Assembly (NCBI GenBank): GCA_027922465.2
Contig: BQMF02000622.1
Location: forward strand, 124,001-188,000
Direction of reading: 5' to 3'
DNA length: 64,000 nucleotides
Origin: Turritopsis dohrnii
Lineage: Eukaryota > Cnidaria > Hydrozoa > Anthoathecata > Oceaniidae
This document shows, piece after piece, positions 55,301 through 64,000 of this stretch. Each line of letters opens with the position of its first letter. Position 1 is the stretch's first letter. The position numbers and the translations under genes are program-made. The notes beneath the pieces were generated by a model. It did no database searches, was not told the origin of the DNA, and saw only the letters and a program-made list of their open reading frames with translations.

Positions 55301-57347
55301 GTTTGTGTCGTTGCCATGTCCACCGTGTCAAAGTCCTGTTGAAATGTATGAGAACTTTGTTGACTGACGTTATACAATACCTGTTGTTAAGCTCAATCAA
55401 ATTTTGTAATTAATTTGTATTTTAGGCTGTGTTTTGGAGAACATGTTGTAAGTTTTTCTTAAACTCTTACCAAGGCATTGTAATTTTCCGAAAATTTATC
55501 GGTTTACAAACACTGTTATCACCATCGTTTGTGTAATTTAGAAAGAGGTGTTTCCTTGCGCTAGTGTGAAGCCTTTCTCTTGTAAACGACCATGCGGAAG
55601 AGTACTGTCGTGTGAGAATCATACCTGTCAAAGGGAATGCCATGTTGTAAAAGGCCAACCTTTACCGAACTTGGTAAGTAGTGATGGTTTTTATATAAAA
55701 GGCCAACCTTTACCGAACTTGGTAAGTAGGGATGGTTTTTATATAAAAGGCCATCCTTTACCGAACTTGGTAAGTAGGGATGGTTTTTATATAAAAGGCC
55801 ATCCTTTACCGAACTTGGTAAGTAGGGATGGTTTTTATATAAAAGGCCATCCTTTACCGAACTTGGTAAGTAGGGATGGTTTTTATATAAAAGGCCATCC
55901 TTTACCGAACTTGGTAAGTAGGGATGGTTTTTATATAAAAGGCCATCCTTTACCGAACTTGGTAAGTAGGGATGGTTTTTATATAAAAGGCCATCCTTTA
56001 CCGAACTTGGTAAGTAGGGATGGTTTTTATATAAAAGGCCATCCTTTACCGAACTTGGTAAGTAGGGATGGTTTTTATATAAAAGGCCAACCTTTACCGA
56101 ACTTGGTAAGTAGGGATGGTTTTTATATAAAAGGCCAACCTTTACCGAACTTGGTAAGTAGGGATGGTTTTTATATAAAAGGCCATCCTTTACCGAACTT
56201 GGTAAGTAGTGATGGTTTTTATATAAAAGGCCAACCTTTACCGAACTTAGTAAGTAGGGATGGTTTTTATATAAAAGGCCAACCTTTACCGAACTTGGTA
56301 AGTAGTGATGGTTTTTATATAGGTTTAAGTTGTTGGCATCTTTTGAATGATCTTTTGTCTCCTTCAGGCTGGGAAAAATTGTTACAAATGTGAAGAGATA
56401 TGTTTAAAACCCAGACCAGATGGTTGTATTCACGACTGTAAATTGCCATGTCATCCTGGTAAAGTCTTTTTCATAAGATATGACAAGCAAAGTAACTGTT
56501 GATGTTGAGTGTTATCTATTTTACATTTACAGGACCATGCCCAGTCTGTGAAATGTACCTAAAGTTGAATTGTTTTTGCAAAACCATACAGTTGTATTTC
56601 AAATGCAGGTGATTCACTCTTGTTCAAATTTATGTGTTTTTTTGTCCCACATGTTCATGTATTACCACAACTTGTCGTTTTTCATCTAGCGAGTTCAATA
56701 TGGCAGATGAAGCAAGTAAAAAGACGATGTTATCGTGCAAAGGTCGCTGTCCAAAACATATACCTTGTGGACATCTTTGTTCAAAGCTATGTCATACTGG
56801 CGAATGTTCGGATGAAAGTTCTTGTGAGGAAATGACAAAAATAAAATGTCCTTGCGGACGTCGAAAAAAGGTAGGTTTGGAAACAATTTCAAATTTGAAA
56901 GATATTAGTAGTGGGGTATTGTAGGTGTGATGTGAAAAAATTTCGGTCGATTTGTTTTAAAAGGGATTTCCTTGTCATGAAGTTCGATCAGCTTCGGCAG
57001 CATTGAATTGTGACGAGCGATGTCGCGAAATTAGTGATAAGAAGAGACAAGCCATTCAAGAACACGAAGAAACTTTAAAAGAGGCAGAAATGCGAAAGCA
57101 GAAGGTAGAAATTATTACTATTTTGTAATTTTCCTATACTGCAGACTCAAGTAGTTTTATGTAATCTTGTTCGTAGGAAGAGTTAGAAAAGTTTGAACGA
57201 AAAAAACAGGGTCGGAAAAGAAAGCAGAAACAAGTATTCGAAACAGACGAAGAACGCGGCGCGCTCACAAAATATCGGATGTGGATTCTAGTATCGGCCG
57301 TCACTGTGCTGCTGCTTGCAGCGTGTTTTATGTTTTTATTTTTGTGA
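49313..57347 (+). CDS. NFXL1: NFXL1-type NF-X1 zinc-finger membrane protein, 22 exons
   Basis: Exons inferred from GT-AG sites and frame: 49313-49643, 49781-49884, 52657-52787, 53017-53086, 53171-53279, 53367-53528, 53604-53704, 53788-53902, 53996-54120, 54305-54427, 54506-54596, 54720-54840, 54926-54959, 55047-55166, 55254-55345, 55426-55447, 55542-55673, 56368-56458, 56533-56608, 56690-56870, 56964-57104, 57177-57347. They sum to 880 codons, close to human NFXL1. The N-terminus is RG-rich ([12 protein letters not shown]). A RING-like domain spans about 135-200 ([24 protein letters not shown]). Then come a dozen NF-X1 zinc repeats (pattern CG-H-C-LLCH-G-CPPCP). A basic coiled stretch precedes a C-terminal membrane helix at about 860-880. 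Family members are thought to be E3 ligases or transcription regulators; the tail anchor points to an internal membrane. The ATG at 49340 is a possible alternative start. Intron 17 holds a large minisatellite of splice donors. Confidence 0.9.
49885..52656. other. Intron 2 of NFXL1 (2.8 kb)
   Basis: By far the longest intron of the gene; most others are 80-200 bases. It separates the two halves of the RING-like domain. It contains open frames at 50106-50297 and 50459-50773 and AT-rich filler, perhaps remains of an inserted gene. Confidence 0.7.
50459..50773 (+). CDS. Orphan 104-codon open frame in NFXL1 intron 2
   Basis: The frame ([20 protein letters not shown], later [20 protein letters not shown]) has mixed composition unlike random AT-rich sequence. 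An upstream stretch at 50185-50330 in another frame is serine/glycine- then lysine-rich ([19 protein letters not shown]) and ends near a GT. The two could be exons of one small gene or a decayed transposon gene. I recognise no family. Confidence 0.3.
   Translation: MYISSYFQKTLTSTLRRLSTSGNGKELISCLRKRAVHCTKSGKNSQLIFAMFTAHIYFEEVPYLGIQYFFGLLEDCLKMYKENPLYVFQFQANLELIKASKNFP
52820..52949. mobile_element. 130-bp palindromic MITE (GTCTGTTC ends), copy 2
   Basis: Same unit as 20578-20707 in opposite orientation, inside intron 3 of NFXL1. TA precedes it; the right flank reads TT, a probable mutation. Differences from the other copies are few. Confidence 0.85.
55426..55447 (+). other. 22-nt microexon of NFXL1
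   Basis: Between a TTTTAG acceptor and a GTAAGT donor, 22 bases complete a split Met codon and encode LCFGEHV. This fits the position of the conserved MECLGKHEV-type block between CPPCQ and the next Cys cluster in the family, so the exon is likely real despite its size. Confidence 0.75.
55650..56321 (+). repeat. 48-bp minisatellite, 14 copies, each with a 5' splice site
   Basis: Fourteen tandem 48-base copies, each translating to 16 residues ([16 protein letters not shown] or the Q/S variants). The first copy begins inside NFXL1 exon 17, and every copy contains AACTTG|GTAAGT, so the exon 17 donor has been copied 14 times. The unit is a multiple of three and has no stop, so the reading frame runs through the whole array to 56393. 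Each copy also has TATATAAAAGG, a perfect TATA-box-like word. Copies differ at only a few positions, a sign of recent expansion. Confidence 0.95.
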
Positions 57348-57593
57348 AGTCGGCCAAGGTTGTTGCTATGTCTTGAATGTCATAGGTTTTGGCGTGATTG
57401 TATGTGTATTTCTGTGTTTCTCTCATCAAAATAGAAAAGACATTTATGTCTCTAGGTACTATCTAATCTAATTTTAGCGTGCCGATTTAGCTTTGAAAGT
57501 AATTTAATTCTGTACAGTCTCGGTCAAACAAAAATATTTCGTGGCCAAAATATTTAAAAGTTCATTTCAGCCTCCGTTGGATCAGTGGGTAAA
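57348..57593 (+). other. Probable NFXL1 3' UTR
   Basis: Follows the stop directly. I see no AATAAA close to the stop; the first candidates lie beyond the MITE (near 57790). The UTR end is therefore open. Confidence 0.4.
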
Positions 57594-57733
57594 ATCATCG
57601 AAAAGTCGCTACAATGAAGAGCATTTTTATTAAAATAGTATGTATATTTCTATAGAAATTCGCTCCTTCGCAGTGACTTTTCATCAAATTTGCTCGCTTG
57701 GCTGTCCCAGAAGTGATTTCTATTCAGGATTAA
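57594..57733. mobile_element. 140-bp palindromic MITE (CAGTGGG ends), copy 2
   Basis: Homologous to 38652-38793: CAGTGGGTAAAATCATCGAAAA at the left, AAGAGCATTTTTATTAAAAT in the middle, CGCTCCTTCGCAGTGACTTTTCATCAAATTTG at the right in broken form. Imperfect inverted ends, no coding capacity. Confidence 0.6.
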
Positions 57734-57882
57734 ACTATATTGAATTTATCATTATTGTAGATGTATTATTTTATTGAAACAAACGAAATAAATATTCTTC
57801 CGAAAACATAACGGCGTCCTCAAACAGTTCTCAGGTTTTTCGGACAACTTTGTATTTCAGTACACGTTTGTTTGTTTTTTTA

Positions 57883-58262
57883 TAAGCATATGCTCAGCCT
57901 CAATATGCTTAGTAAAAGGTTAAAACTGAGGCTGAAATATGCTTACGATATGCTTATACACACTTCTCTTATTGACGCTTCCCTAGTTTAAAAATAACAC
58001 TTAAGTGTTATATAAATAACATGGGTCCCAAGAGAACAGGTTTTTTTCGAACCAAATTAACAAATGTGTCATTAAAGAAAGAGAAATTGGTTGACAAGAT
58101 GTCTCAGATGTCTGACTTTTGTATTTTGCCCCGATTTTAAAATTTACCCTTGTAAAAAAATTTCAGGTTAACGATAAATGAGCCTCGGCATATGCTTATC
58201 GTATGCTTAAATTTTTGCCGATTCTGAGCCTTGATATGCTTATAGGCGTTATGCTTATAAAG
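57883..58262. mobile_element. Foldback element with TATAAGCATA ends
   Basis: Left part TATAAGCATATGCTCAGCCT, right part its inverted counterpart ending GTTATGCTTATAA. ATGCTTA and TAAGCAT words occur about ten times, and GAGCCT/AGGCTC are paired. Probable MITE of roughly 380 bases with TA-rich flanks. Confidence 0.6.
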
Positions 58263-58861
58263 AAAAAACGTGTAGTTTGTTATACCAGGCTGAAATTGAT
58301 ACGGTATACTTTTCAATCCGGGGAAGAAATTTGAAGCAATGTTGACTTGGATATTTTTCCAAAAACATCTTCTCTTGTGAACCTCCCATGCAAGTTAATT
58401 GTATTTTGATAGCGATTTCAGTTGTTACATTTAGCATTAAAATTGACAAAACCAGAGATGAATAAATGGAATTTATAATACAAAGATTATTTTCTGTTAA
58501 ATCGTTGACATACCAAAGTTTTTTAAAGTTCTCATAAAAAGGAGGCGAATCCTGTGCCTTATTCTCACTAACCCAGTCGCATTTGACAAGTTCTACACCG
58601 TGGAAGTCTGTATTGTGGAAGTCAACGCTGCTGTTGTTGAAATGATCACAACTTTTGCTAGCAAAGACTTCAAAGACCTCTGTGTTTTAAAAGCAGCTCA
58701 GTATGAACTGCATAGACTCACTGTGCAAATTACACACACGACCGCGTTAAAAAACCTCCATTAATTATTCCCAACGGTAATTTTGAAATTTCCCTTGACT
58801 CGGAATGAAGTTATATGGTTATAAAATCTTTTTACGGTAGCAGCGTAAGCGAATACCGTAT
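58263..58861. other. No recognised gene
   Basis: A stretch at about 58566-58764 is open in one plus frame (LTNPVAFDKFYTVEVCIVEV onward, some 65 codons) and may be a coding remnant. I know no family for it. Confidence 0.35.
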
Positions 58862-58865
58862 TAAA

Positions 58866-58995
58866 GTCTGTTCATAAATTATATGCACTGATTTCAGCTT
58901 TTATATAAAAACCAGGCTCAAGGGAATTTATGTAATTTGTTAAATCTGGTTTCCACATGGTAACTGAAATTAGTGCACATATTTTTTGAACAGAC
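58866..58995. mobile_element. 130-bp palindromic MITE (GTCTGTTC ends), copy 3
   Basis: Same orientation and length as 20578-20707, ends GTCTGTTCA / TGAACAGAC, with AA and TT flanks (the TA may have mutated). Lies in the region after NFXL1. Confidence 0.85.
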
Positions 58996-59012
58996 TTTAA
59001 AACACCCTTGGA

Positions 59013-59048
59013 CTCCTACTACTCCTACTACTACTACTACTACTACTC
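59013..59048. repeat. CTA/TAC trinucleotide microsatellite
   Basis: CTCCTACTACTCCTACTACTACTACTACTACTACTCC-type run, about a dozen triplets with two CTC interruptions. Confidence 0.9.
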
Positions 59049-59477
59049 CGGCCGAAACGGCAGTTTTTAGCCTACGATTTAGAGTATGCGAGTCCCCACT
59101 AAAAACTCAATATACATTCTAATGAACGAACGCAGCCTTTTGAATTTTCGAAGGTTTTCAATCACATACATTTAAAATACGTTTTCTTTGATATTTTATC
59201 ACTTAATTGATGAAGGAATGGATATTAATCAAATAGGTCTACATAAAACTGGGACTTTTAGTTACTTTTATGGTACTGAATCAATGAACTTTGGCACTTG
59301 AAAATAGATATGTTTTTCGTGTCAGTAAAGCACAGATCAGACTTTCTTATTACTTTCTACGTTTGTTAGCTATCTGTTCTGTCTTTGAACATCAAGGTTT
59401 TCAAAAATCGAGTTAAAAAAAGGCAGTTATCTGTTTGAATTCATTTTCGGTTTCAAAAAATTATAATTCAAAACATA

Positions 59478-62400
59478 TAGACAAGCAGCTGATGACATCA
59501 AAAAATGTCAAACTGTGCAAAGTGAGGGGACAATTTAAAAACCACATATTTGTCTTTTAATCACATCAAAGAATAAAAAAACATTACTCTGCACTTAAAA
59601 AAATCTTTAAGGCCAATGTTATTGTCAAATAGAATTATTAAAAACAGGATTCCAATCCAAGTAACTTCATCCGCCATCTTAATAAACTTTCGAATGTTTC
59701 TATCGGCTGTCAAATCAGAATATGAAAACAGAGACGGGGGTTCAGGAGTTGTTTTTGCTAATCAATATAAAAGAAAAACAAAGACAATCGTAAAGGCTTT
59801 CTTGCTTACGCAGAAATCCAATTAAAAAGTCAAACATTAAAATGAATTTTAATATTTTGTTAATTATTTTTTTTTTTTGAAAAACATCTTCTTTATAAAA
59901 GTAAACTTTGAGAATAACTTTTATGTTAACCCCCTGAAAGGTTTTTTGCATCATACTCGCGGGAAAAGAAATTAAAATCTAGCGCGAAAGAAAAAATAAA
60001 TTGAAGAAGAATGTAAAAACACGATAGGAGACGAAGTTATTTTTTAAAGTATGGAAACAGTTTCTAGTTTTTGTTTCTTTATAGGAATGGAAATTTTTCA
60101 GTCCAAAGATCCTGTGGAAAGTTCAATAAAGTACCATCCGACCAAGCTATAGAACAAACCATTAATAGGGATCAGAAATGTCACGGCGGAATCAAGGGAT
60201 ACAGCACGTCACCAGGGGACTATTCAACGCTGGGTTTTGACAAGCCATGTTGCTTCAAAATGCATCAACCAAATTGAAAGTAGCCTTGGAAAGACAAAGA
60301 ACACTTCTGTTCCAAAGGATTTAGGAAAGTCTAGAACACTTTCAACAACTGTAGCGTCCAAAAAGCTTATGAAGTATTGAATTGCTGGGGCTCACCATTC
60401 GATAGCCGTGATTCGCTGATCAACGTCTCCTCTGGATGCAAAGCATCGCAACTGGTGGAACACGATTTATTAAATGCTCTAGAAAAAGGGGAGAAAGCAA
60501 TGAAGTCGTTCATCAAAGACCGGATCGAATCGTCAAAAGTATCGTTTTATGCACCTATCACCAAGCTGTCTCTGAAAACCTTTTCATACATGACTATGAG
60601 AACTACGATCAAGATCAACGACAAATTGATAACACTGGCAGCAGAACGGTCGATGTTTGGTCGCCTACTTGTTATTGCAAAGACAGATTCGGGAATATCA
60701 CTCAGACAAGTTTTACAGTATTCTCTCAGTCCCATCCCATTGTCATTGGGCCTTCCTGATGGAACAATGGTAAAGACAATGAAATCAAAGCTTCTTAGTA
60801 AGTTTTTCTGTATCTCCCTTATTTCACTGAGATTCGTAGATTTGGTATCATTGAAAATTTGTTTAAAATCTTTATCTCTCCTTCCATTTAAGACGAAGTT
60901 GAATCGGAATACCCTGGAGCGACGACAGAAAGGCTATCACTGAATGTCCCCTATGTTTTCGATGGAATGGTTTTGTTACAGCAGATAGATCCGAAGACTG
61001 TTAACACGTTTGGGGACGTTTCTCAATTACTCCTCGAAAGAATTGCGATCAGCTCTGTGATATTATTCGTAACTGATCAGTACAAAGAAGGATCGGTTAA
61101 ATCATTTGAGCGTGAACGAAGAGGGATCACTGGGACAATCAAAATGGAAGTAGGAAGACAAAGATGCATCCCACGTCAATGGAAGAAGTTCTTGGCTGAT
61201 TCTACCAACAAAACAGAGTTATGTAACTTCTTACTGAACGATTGGAAAAACCATCAGGAAATAGCACATCATTTCCGAGATCGCACAGTTTTCTTCAATT
61301 TGGGTTCAAAGTTCTTTAAATTGACGTCAATCGAAAACCAGGTTTGTGTGCTTAAAAGTACAAAAATGACTTTAACCTAAGTTTCCAAAGATCCCGTATC
61401 GTTTGGGAATCAAGCAAACGGTTTATATTACGGTATTTATTACATTTAAGGTTCACTGTGATGAAGAAGTTAGCCTCGCTACTGATCAGGAAGAAGCTGA
61501 TACTAAAGTTTTCCTCTGTGGCAAACACGCCGAAACCACTTTCGAATCTGACAAAGTAATCATAAAGACTGTGGACAGTGACATATCTATTTATGCGCTC
61601 TACTTTCAATTGCAATTGGAAACCAAGCTTTATGCTGAAACTGGTTCTGGCGAAAATCTTCGCACACTCGACATCAAGGCCATTGCAAGTAAGCTAGGTG
61701 AAGGAAACTGCAAAGTTATGCCGGCCTTACACGCTTTCACTGGAAATGATTATTCTAGTGCTTTCCACGGTATTGGGAAAGTTAAGGCCCTCCGGTTAAT
61801 CACGAAGGTGAAGAAGTTCAGGAAGGCATTCAAGCGAATTGGCGAGAGCTTTGACTTCAACGCCAAATATTTTCGGGTCATCGAAGAATTTGTTTGTCTT
61901 CTATATGGCATTAAGGGTTGCATGGATGTTAACGAAGCACGATACCTGAAATTCTTTTCGTGCAAAAATGGTAATACAGAGCCGCAGAAGCTTCCGCCAA
62001 CGAGAGATGCACTCCTTCAGCACTGTAAAAGGGTATCATATGTTACTGCGGTGATCAAGTTAGCCCTTCAGAACAACCCTTTCATTCCTGATCCTGATGG
62101 TTACGGCTGGACGAGATCCGGTAATTCGCTCCAAATCAAATGGATGCTTCTTCCACCAGCGCCCCCACAAGTACTGCAACAAATTTCTTGTGCTTGTAAA
62201 AAGGGTTGCAAAACAAGGTCGTGTTCGTGCAGTTGCACTGAATTTTGCAAATGTCAAAGCTGCACCAATCAGACAGCTGATGATGATGACATAGACGGTC
62301 ATGAACATGATGCAGATGATGATGTTTACGATGAAGATCAAATGGCTGATGCTTGTGAGGAAGAAGTCGAAGACATTGATGATGAAATTGATTTTCTAAT

Positions 62401-62889
62401 TGAAGATGAAAAATTCGAAGACATTTTGAAGGATTTGAATTGAAATGAATACTGATCGTATTTTTTTAGTATTTCCTTAGGTTCTGGATGTCCACTATAC
62501 TGATTCTTTCAAAAAAATTTCATTTTTCGAATAAAATTTTAGGCCAAAAGTACGTATTTTTCTCATGAGCTATGACGTCATTCTCTTAACTTTAAAGTCT
62601 CATAACTTTTGATAAAACGATTTTAAGATATTTGTTGTAATGTTTTTATTGATCTCCTTGAAAAAATGCGTCGATTGATGTATAATGTATCAAAATTTGA
62701 CGTCATAAAATTTTCACTTTACCTTGTGACGTCATCAATCATTAAAGCATGCCCAGTGCGCCCGGTAAACATTTTTTTGGGTGCAGAGTAAGTCAGTTGA
62801 AATCAGTAGGGTCTAGTTGCTATAAAAAAACTGCTATGTATTTGTCCCAACGTTTTCCAAGTTTTTGATGTTATCAGCTGCTTGTCTAA
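59478..62889. mobile_element. Possible element around the XPG/FEN-like gene
   Basis: TAGACAAGCAGCTGATGACA at 59478 is inverted at 62862-62889 (TAGACAAGCAGCTGATAACA on the minus strand), on either side of the gene at 60083-62443. The pair may be terminal or subterminal repeats. I find no clear target duplication, so the borders may lie further out. Confidence 0.45.
60083..62443 (+). pseudogene. XPG/FEN-like protein gene with C-terminal CXC cysteine region, nearly intact
   Basis: Blocks: NFSVQRSCGKFNKVPSDQAI and EQTINRD (60089-60170), a one-base frame change near 60220, TIQRWVLTSHVASKCINQIE, a second change near 60360, then SSGCKASQLVEHDLLNALEK to about 60797, an intron, 60892-61341 (VPYVFDGMVLLQQI), an intron with GT-AG ends, and 61451-62443. 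The last exon has EEADTKVFL, VDSDISIYAL and TGNDYSSAFHGIGKVKALRL. I read these as the acidic-residue motifs and helix-hairpin-helix of an XPG/FEN1-type 5' nuclease, by analogy. Then follow CACKKGCKTRSCSCSCTEFC, a tesmin-like CXC region, and a long Asp/Glu tail. A decayed relative lies at 15015-15735. The family is repetitive in invertebrates and probably transposon-borne. The 5' end is not found. The frame changes near 60220 and 60360 may be real or sequencing error. Confidence 0.6.
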
Positions 62890-64000
62890 TACATTTTTTT
62901 TTCGAAGAAACGCGTTTTTTTTTCTACATAAGCTCTTATAAAAAAAACGTACGTTATAAACAGCTCATGCATGTATAATTCTTTTGTCTTCTAATAAATT
63001 AAATTGCTGGTGTGTTGCGATTAGACCCTATTTACACGAGTTAGTAATTTTAAACATTATAATATCGTTTATGCCTGTTTTCCACCAGTAAGATATCTCA
63101 AGAAATAACGTTTACAGAACTTTTAAGAACTTTAAGTAAAATTTCAAATTTAAAAGTATTCTTGTGGCAAGTACTTTTGCTGCTACCGTTTTGCGCCATC
63201 TGGCTCTTGTTCTTTCTTCAAAACAAGTTACAATTAAATAAATGCTTCCAGATCATTTTCGATATCGTCACTTTCAAGCGTTTCAATATCACTGTCACTG
63301 TCATCTCCACTCTCGCAATCGTCGCTTTCTTTTTCGTCCAGTCCAACTCCTATTTCTTTTAATAGACAAAGTTAAACATAAAACTTCATTGAAAATATTT
63401 CACATTGTTTTATTGTCTTACTTTTCTTCTGGTTTTGTTTATCACGAAAAAGGGAACTTTTTTGGCGTTAAGGACCATTCAAAAATCTTAAAGTTCCAAG
63501 TCGCGTTAATTATCACACGCGTTAATTTTTGGTCACATAAATTTCAATTCCGTTAAATACTTGACCAGTTACATTTGTGTAATTAGGTATTTTAACAATG
63601 ATGCTCTTCGTCGCAGTGTTGTTTTTTTTGACGAATTTGCCCACTGGTGAGTTACACATAGACTTGAGATCAAATTTAATTTTCGATTACTAACTTGCTC
63701 TTCGTTGTATGAAACAATTAACTGTAATAAATGGAATGGGGACTGAAAACTCCCACTTGCCTTGTGAACTTGATGAAAACTATTATTATTGATGGTCATG
63801 GATATTCTGAAAAATACGTCAAATGCACTTACTTGAAAAGATGAGAAAAAAAGGTCCAAAGTATTAAATACTATTTTGTATTACACTACCAATATGGGTT
63901 TCTTTGGAAACTGGTAAAGTTCTAAAATTACAAGTAGAAATTGAATTTATCTTAAGCGTTGAAAATGGACCATGGATGGTTCTTAACGTACTACACCAGA
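62890..64000. other. No gene recognised; MITE fragment at 63599-63650
   Basis: 63599-63650 matches, inverted, one end of the CAGTGGGCAAA MITE family (ATGCTCTTCGTCGCAGTG...GCCCACTGG). Frames at 63162-63556 and 63569-63859 have no family resemblance. The rest is AT-rich. Confidence 0.45.

Noticed and set aside
55650..56321. CRISPR-like array
   Set aside because: Units are directly contiguous with no spacers, and the genome is a eukaryote.
55548..56393. A separate repetitive protein gene of 281 codons
   Set aside because: The frame begins in NFXL1 exon 17 and reads through its splice donor into the 48-bp array. It is an exon extension at most, not an independent gene.
59616..59825. 5' exon of the XPG/FEN-like gene
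   Set aside because: The 69-codon frame shows none of the expected family motifs and no convincing donor.

Overview
This window is nuclear DNA from an AT-rich animal genome. Two host genes are recognisable. One is an epsin (39476-40999, minus) whose coding sequence has no intron. The other is an NFXL1-type NF-X1 zinc-finger gene (49313-57347, plus), reconstructed here as 22 exons coding for about 880 residues. Nearly everything else is transposable elements in several layers, with GT-AG introns and decayed reading frames. The element families (THAP/TTAA, PIF/Harbinger, hAT-like, Penelope-like with GIY-YIG, CR1-like LINE) suit an invertebrate. A cnidarian is my best guess, but the species cannot be fixed from sequence alone.

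Layout. 1-2358: no gene, degenerate GGGTC-type repeats. 2359-2508: a 150-bp TTAA MITE that abuts a Kolobok-like TTAA element at 2513-9089. That element carries two convergent genes: a THAP-domain transposase (plus) and a gene for the cysteine-rich 'ballast' domain known from the P2X7 receptor tail (minus). Three shorter elements with CAGGCCT-type ends and 5-bp target duplications (4438-5363, 6265-7382, 7859-8780) have landed in it and split both genes. 9954-11269: an element with 177-bp inverted repeats and an 8-bp target duplication. 11395-11765: a tRNA-derived SINE.

12170-27455 is a nest. A truncated Harbinger transposase gene is split by a 14.1-kb TTAA element (12809-26899). That element carries an internally deleted Mutator-like transposase frame and a 12.1-kb insert with TAGSCCGTGGGCC ends (14534-26651). 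The insert holds remnants of an XPG/FEN-like gene, a 3.9-kb TA element, a 1-kb TA element and a 3.4-kb hAT-like element with an OTU-like gene.

28.6-36.8 kb holds retroelement remains: a CR1/Jockey-like reverse transcriptase, a Penelope-like element, a second divergent reverse transcriptase with a C-terminal nuclease-like region, and a LINE tail inside a Harbinger MITE. After epsin and another Harbinger MITE, 44895-47879 is a near-perfect inverted pair of Penelope-like elements. NFXL1 follows. Its exon 17 runs into a 14-copy, 48-bp minisatellite in which every copy carries a 5' splice site and stays in frame. The last part has three MITE families and a nearly complete XPG/FEN-like gene with a cysteine-rich (CXC) tail (60083-62443).

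The strongest leads are the two-gene TTAA element with the P2X7-type domain and the splice-donor minisatellite in NFXL1.
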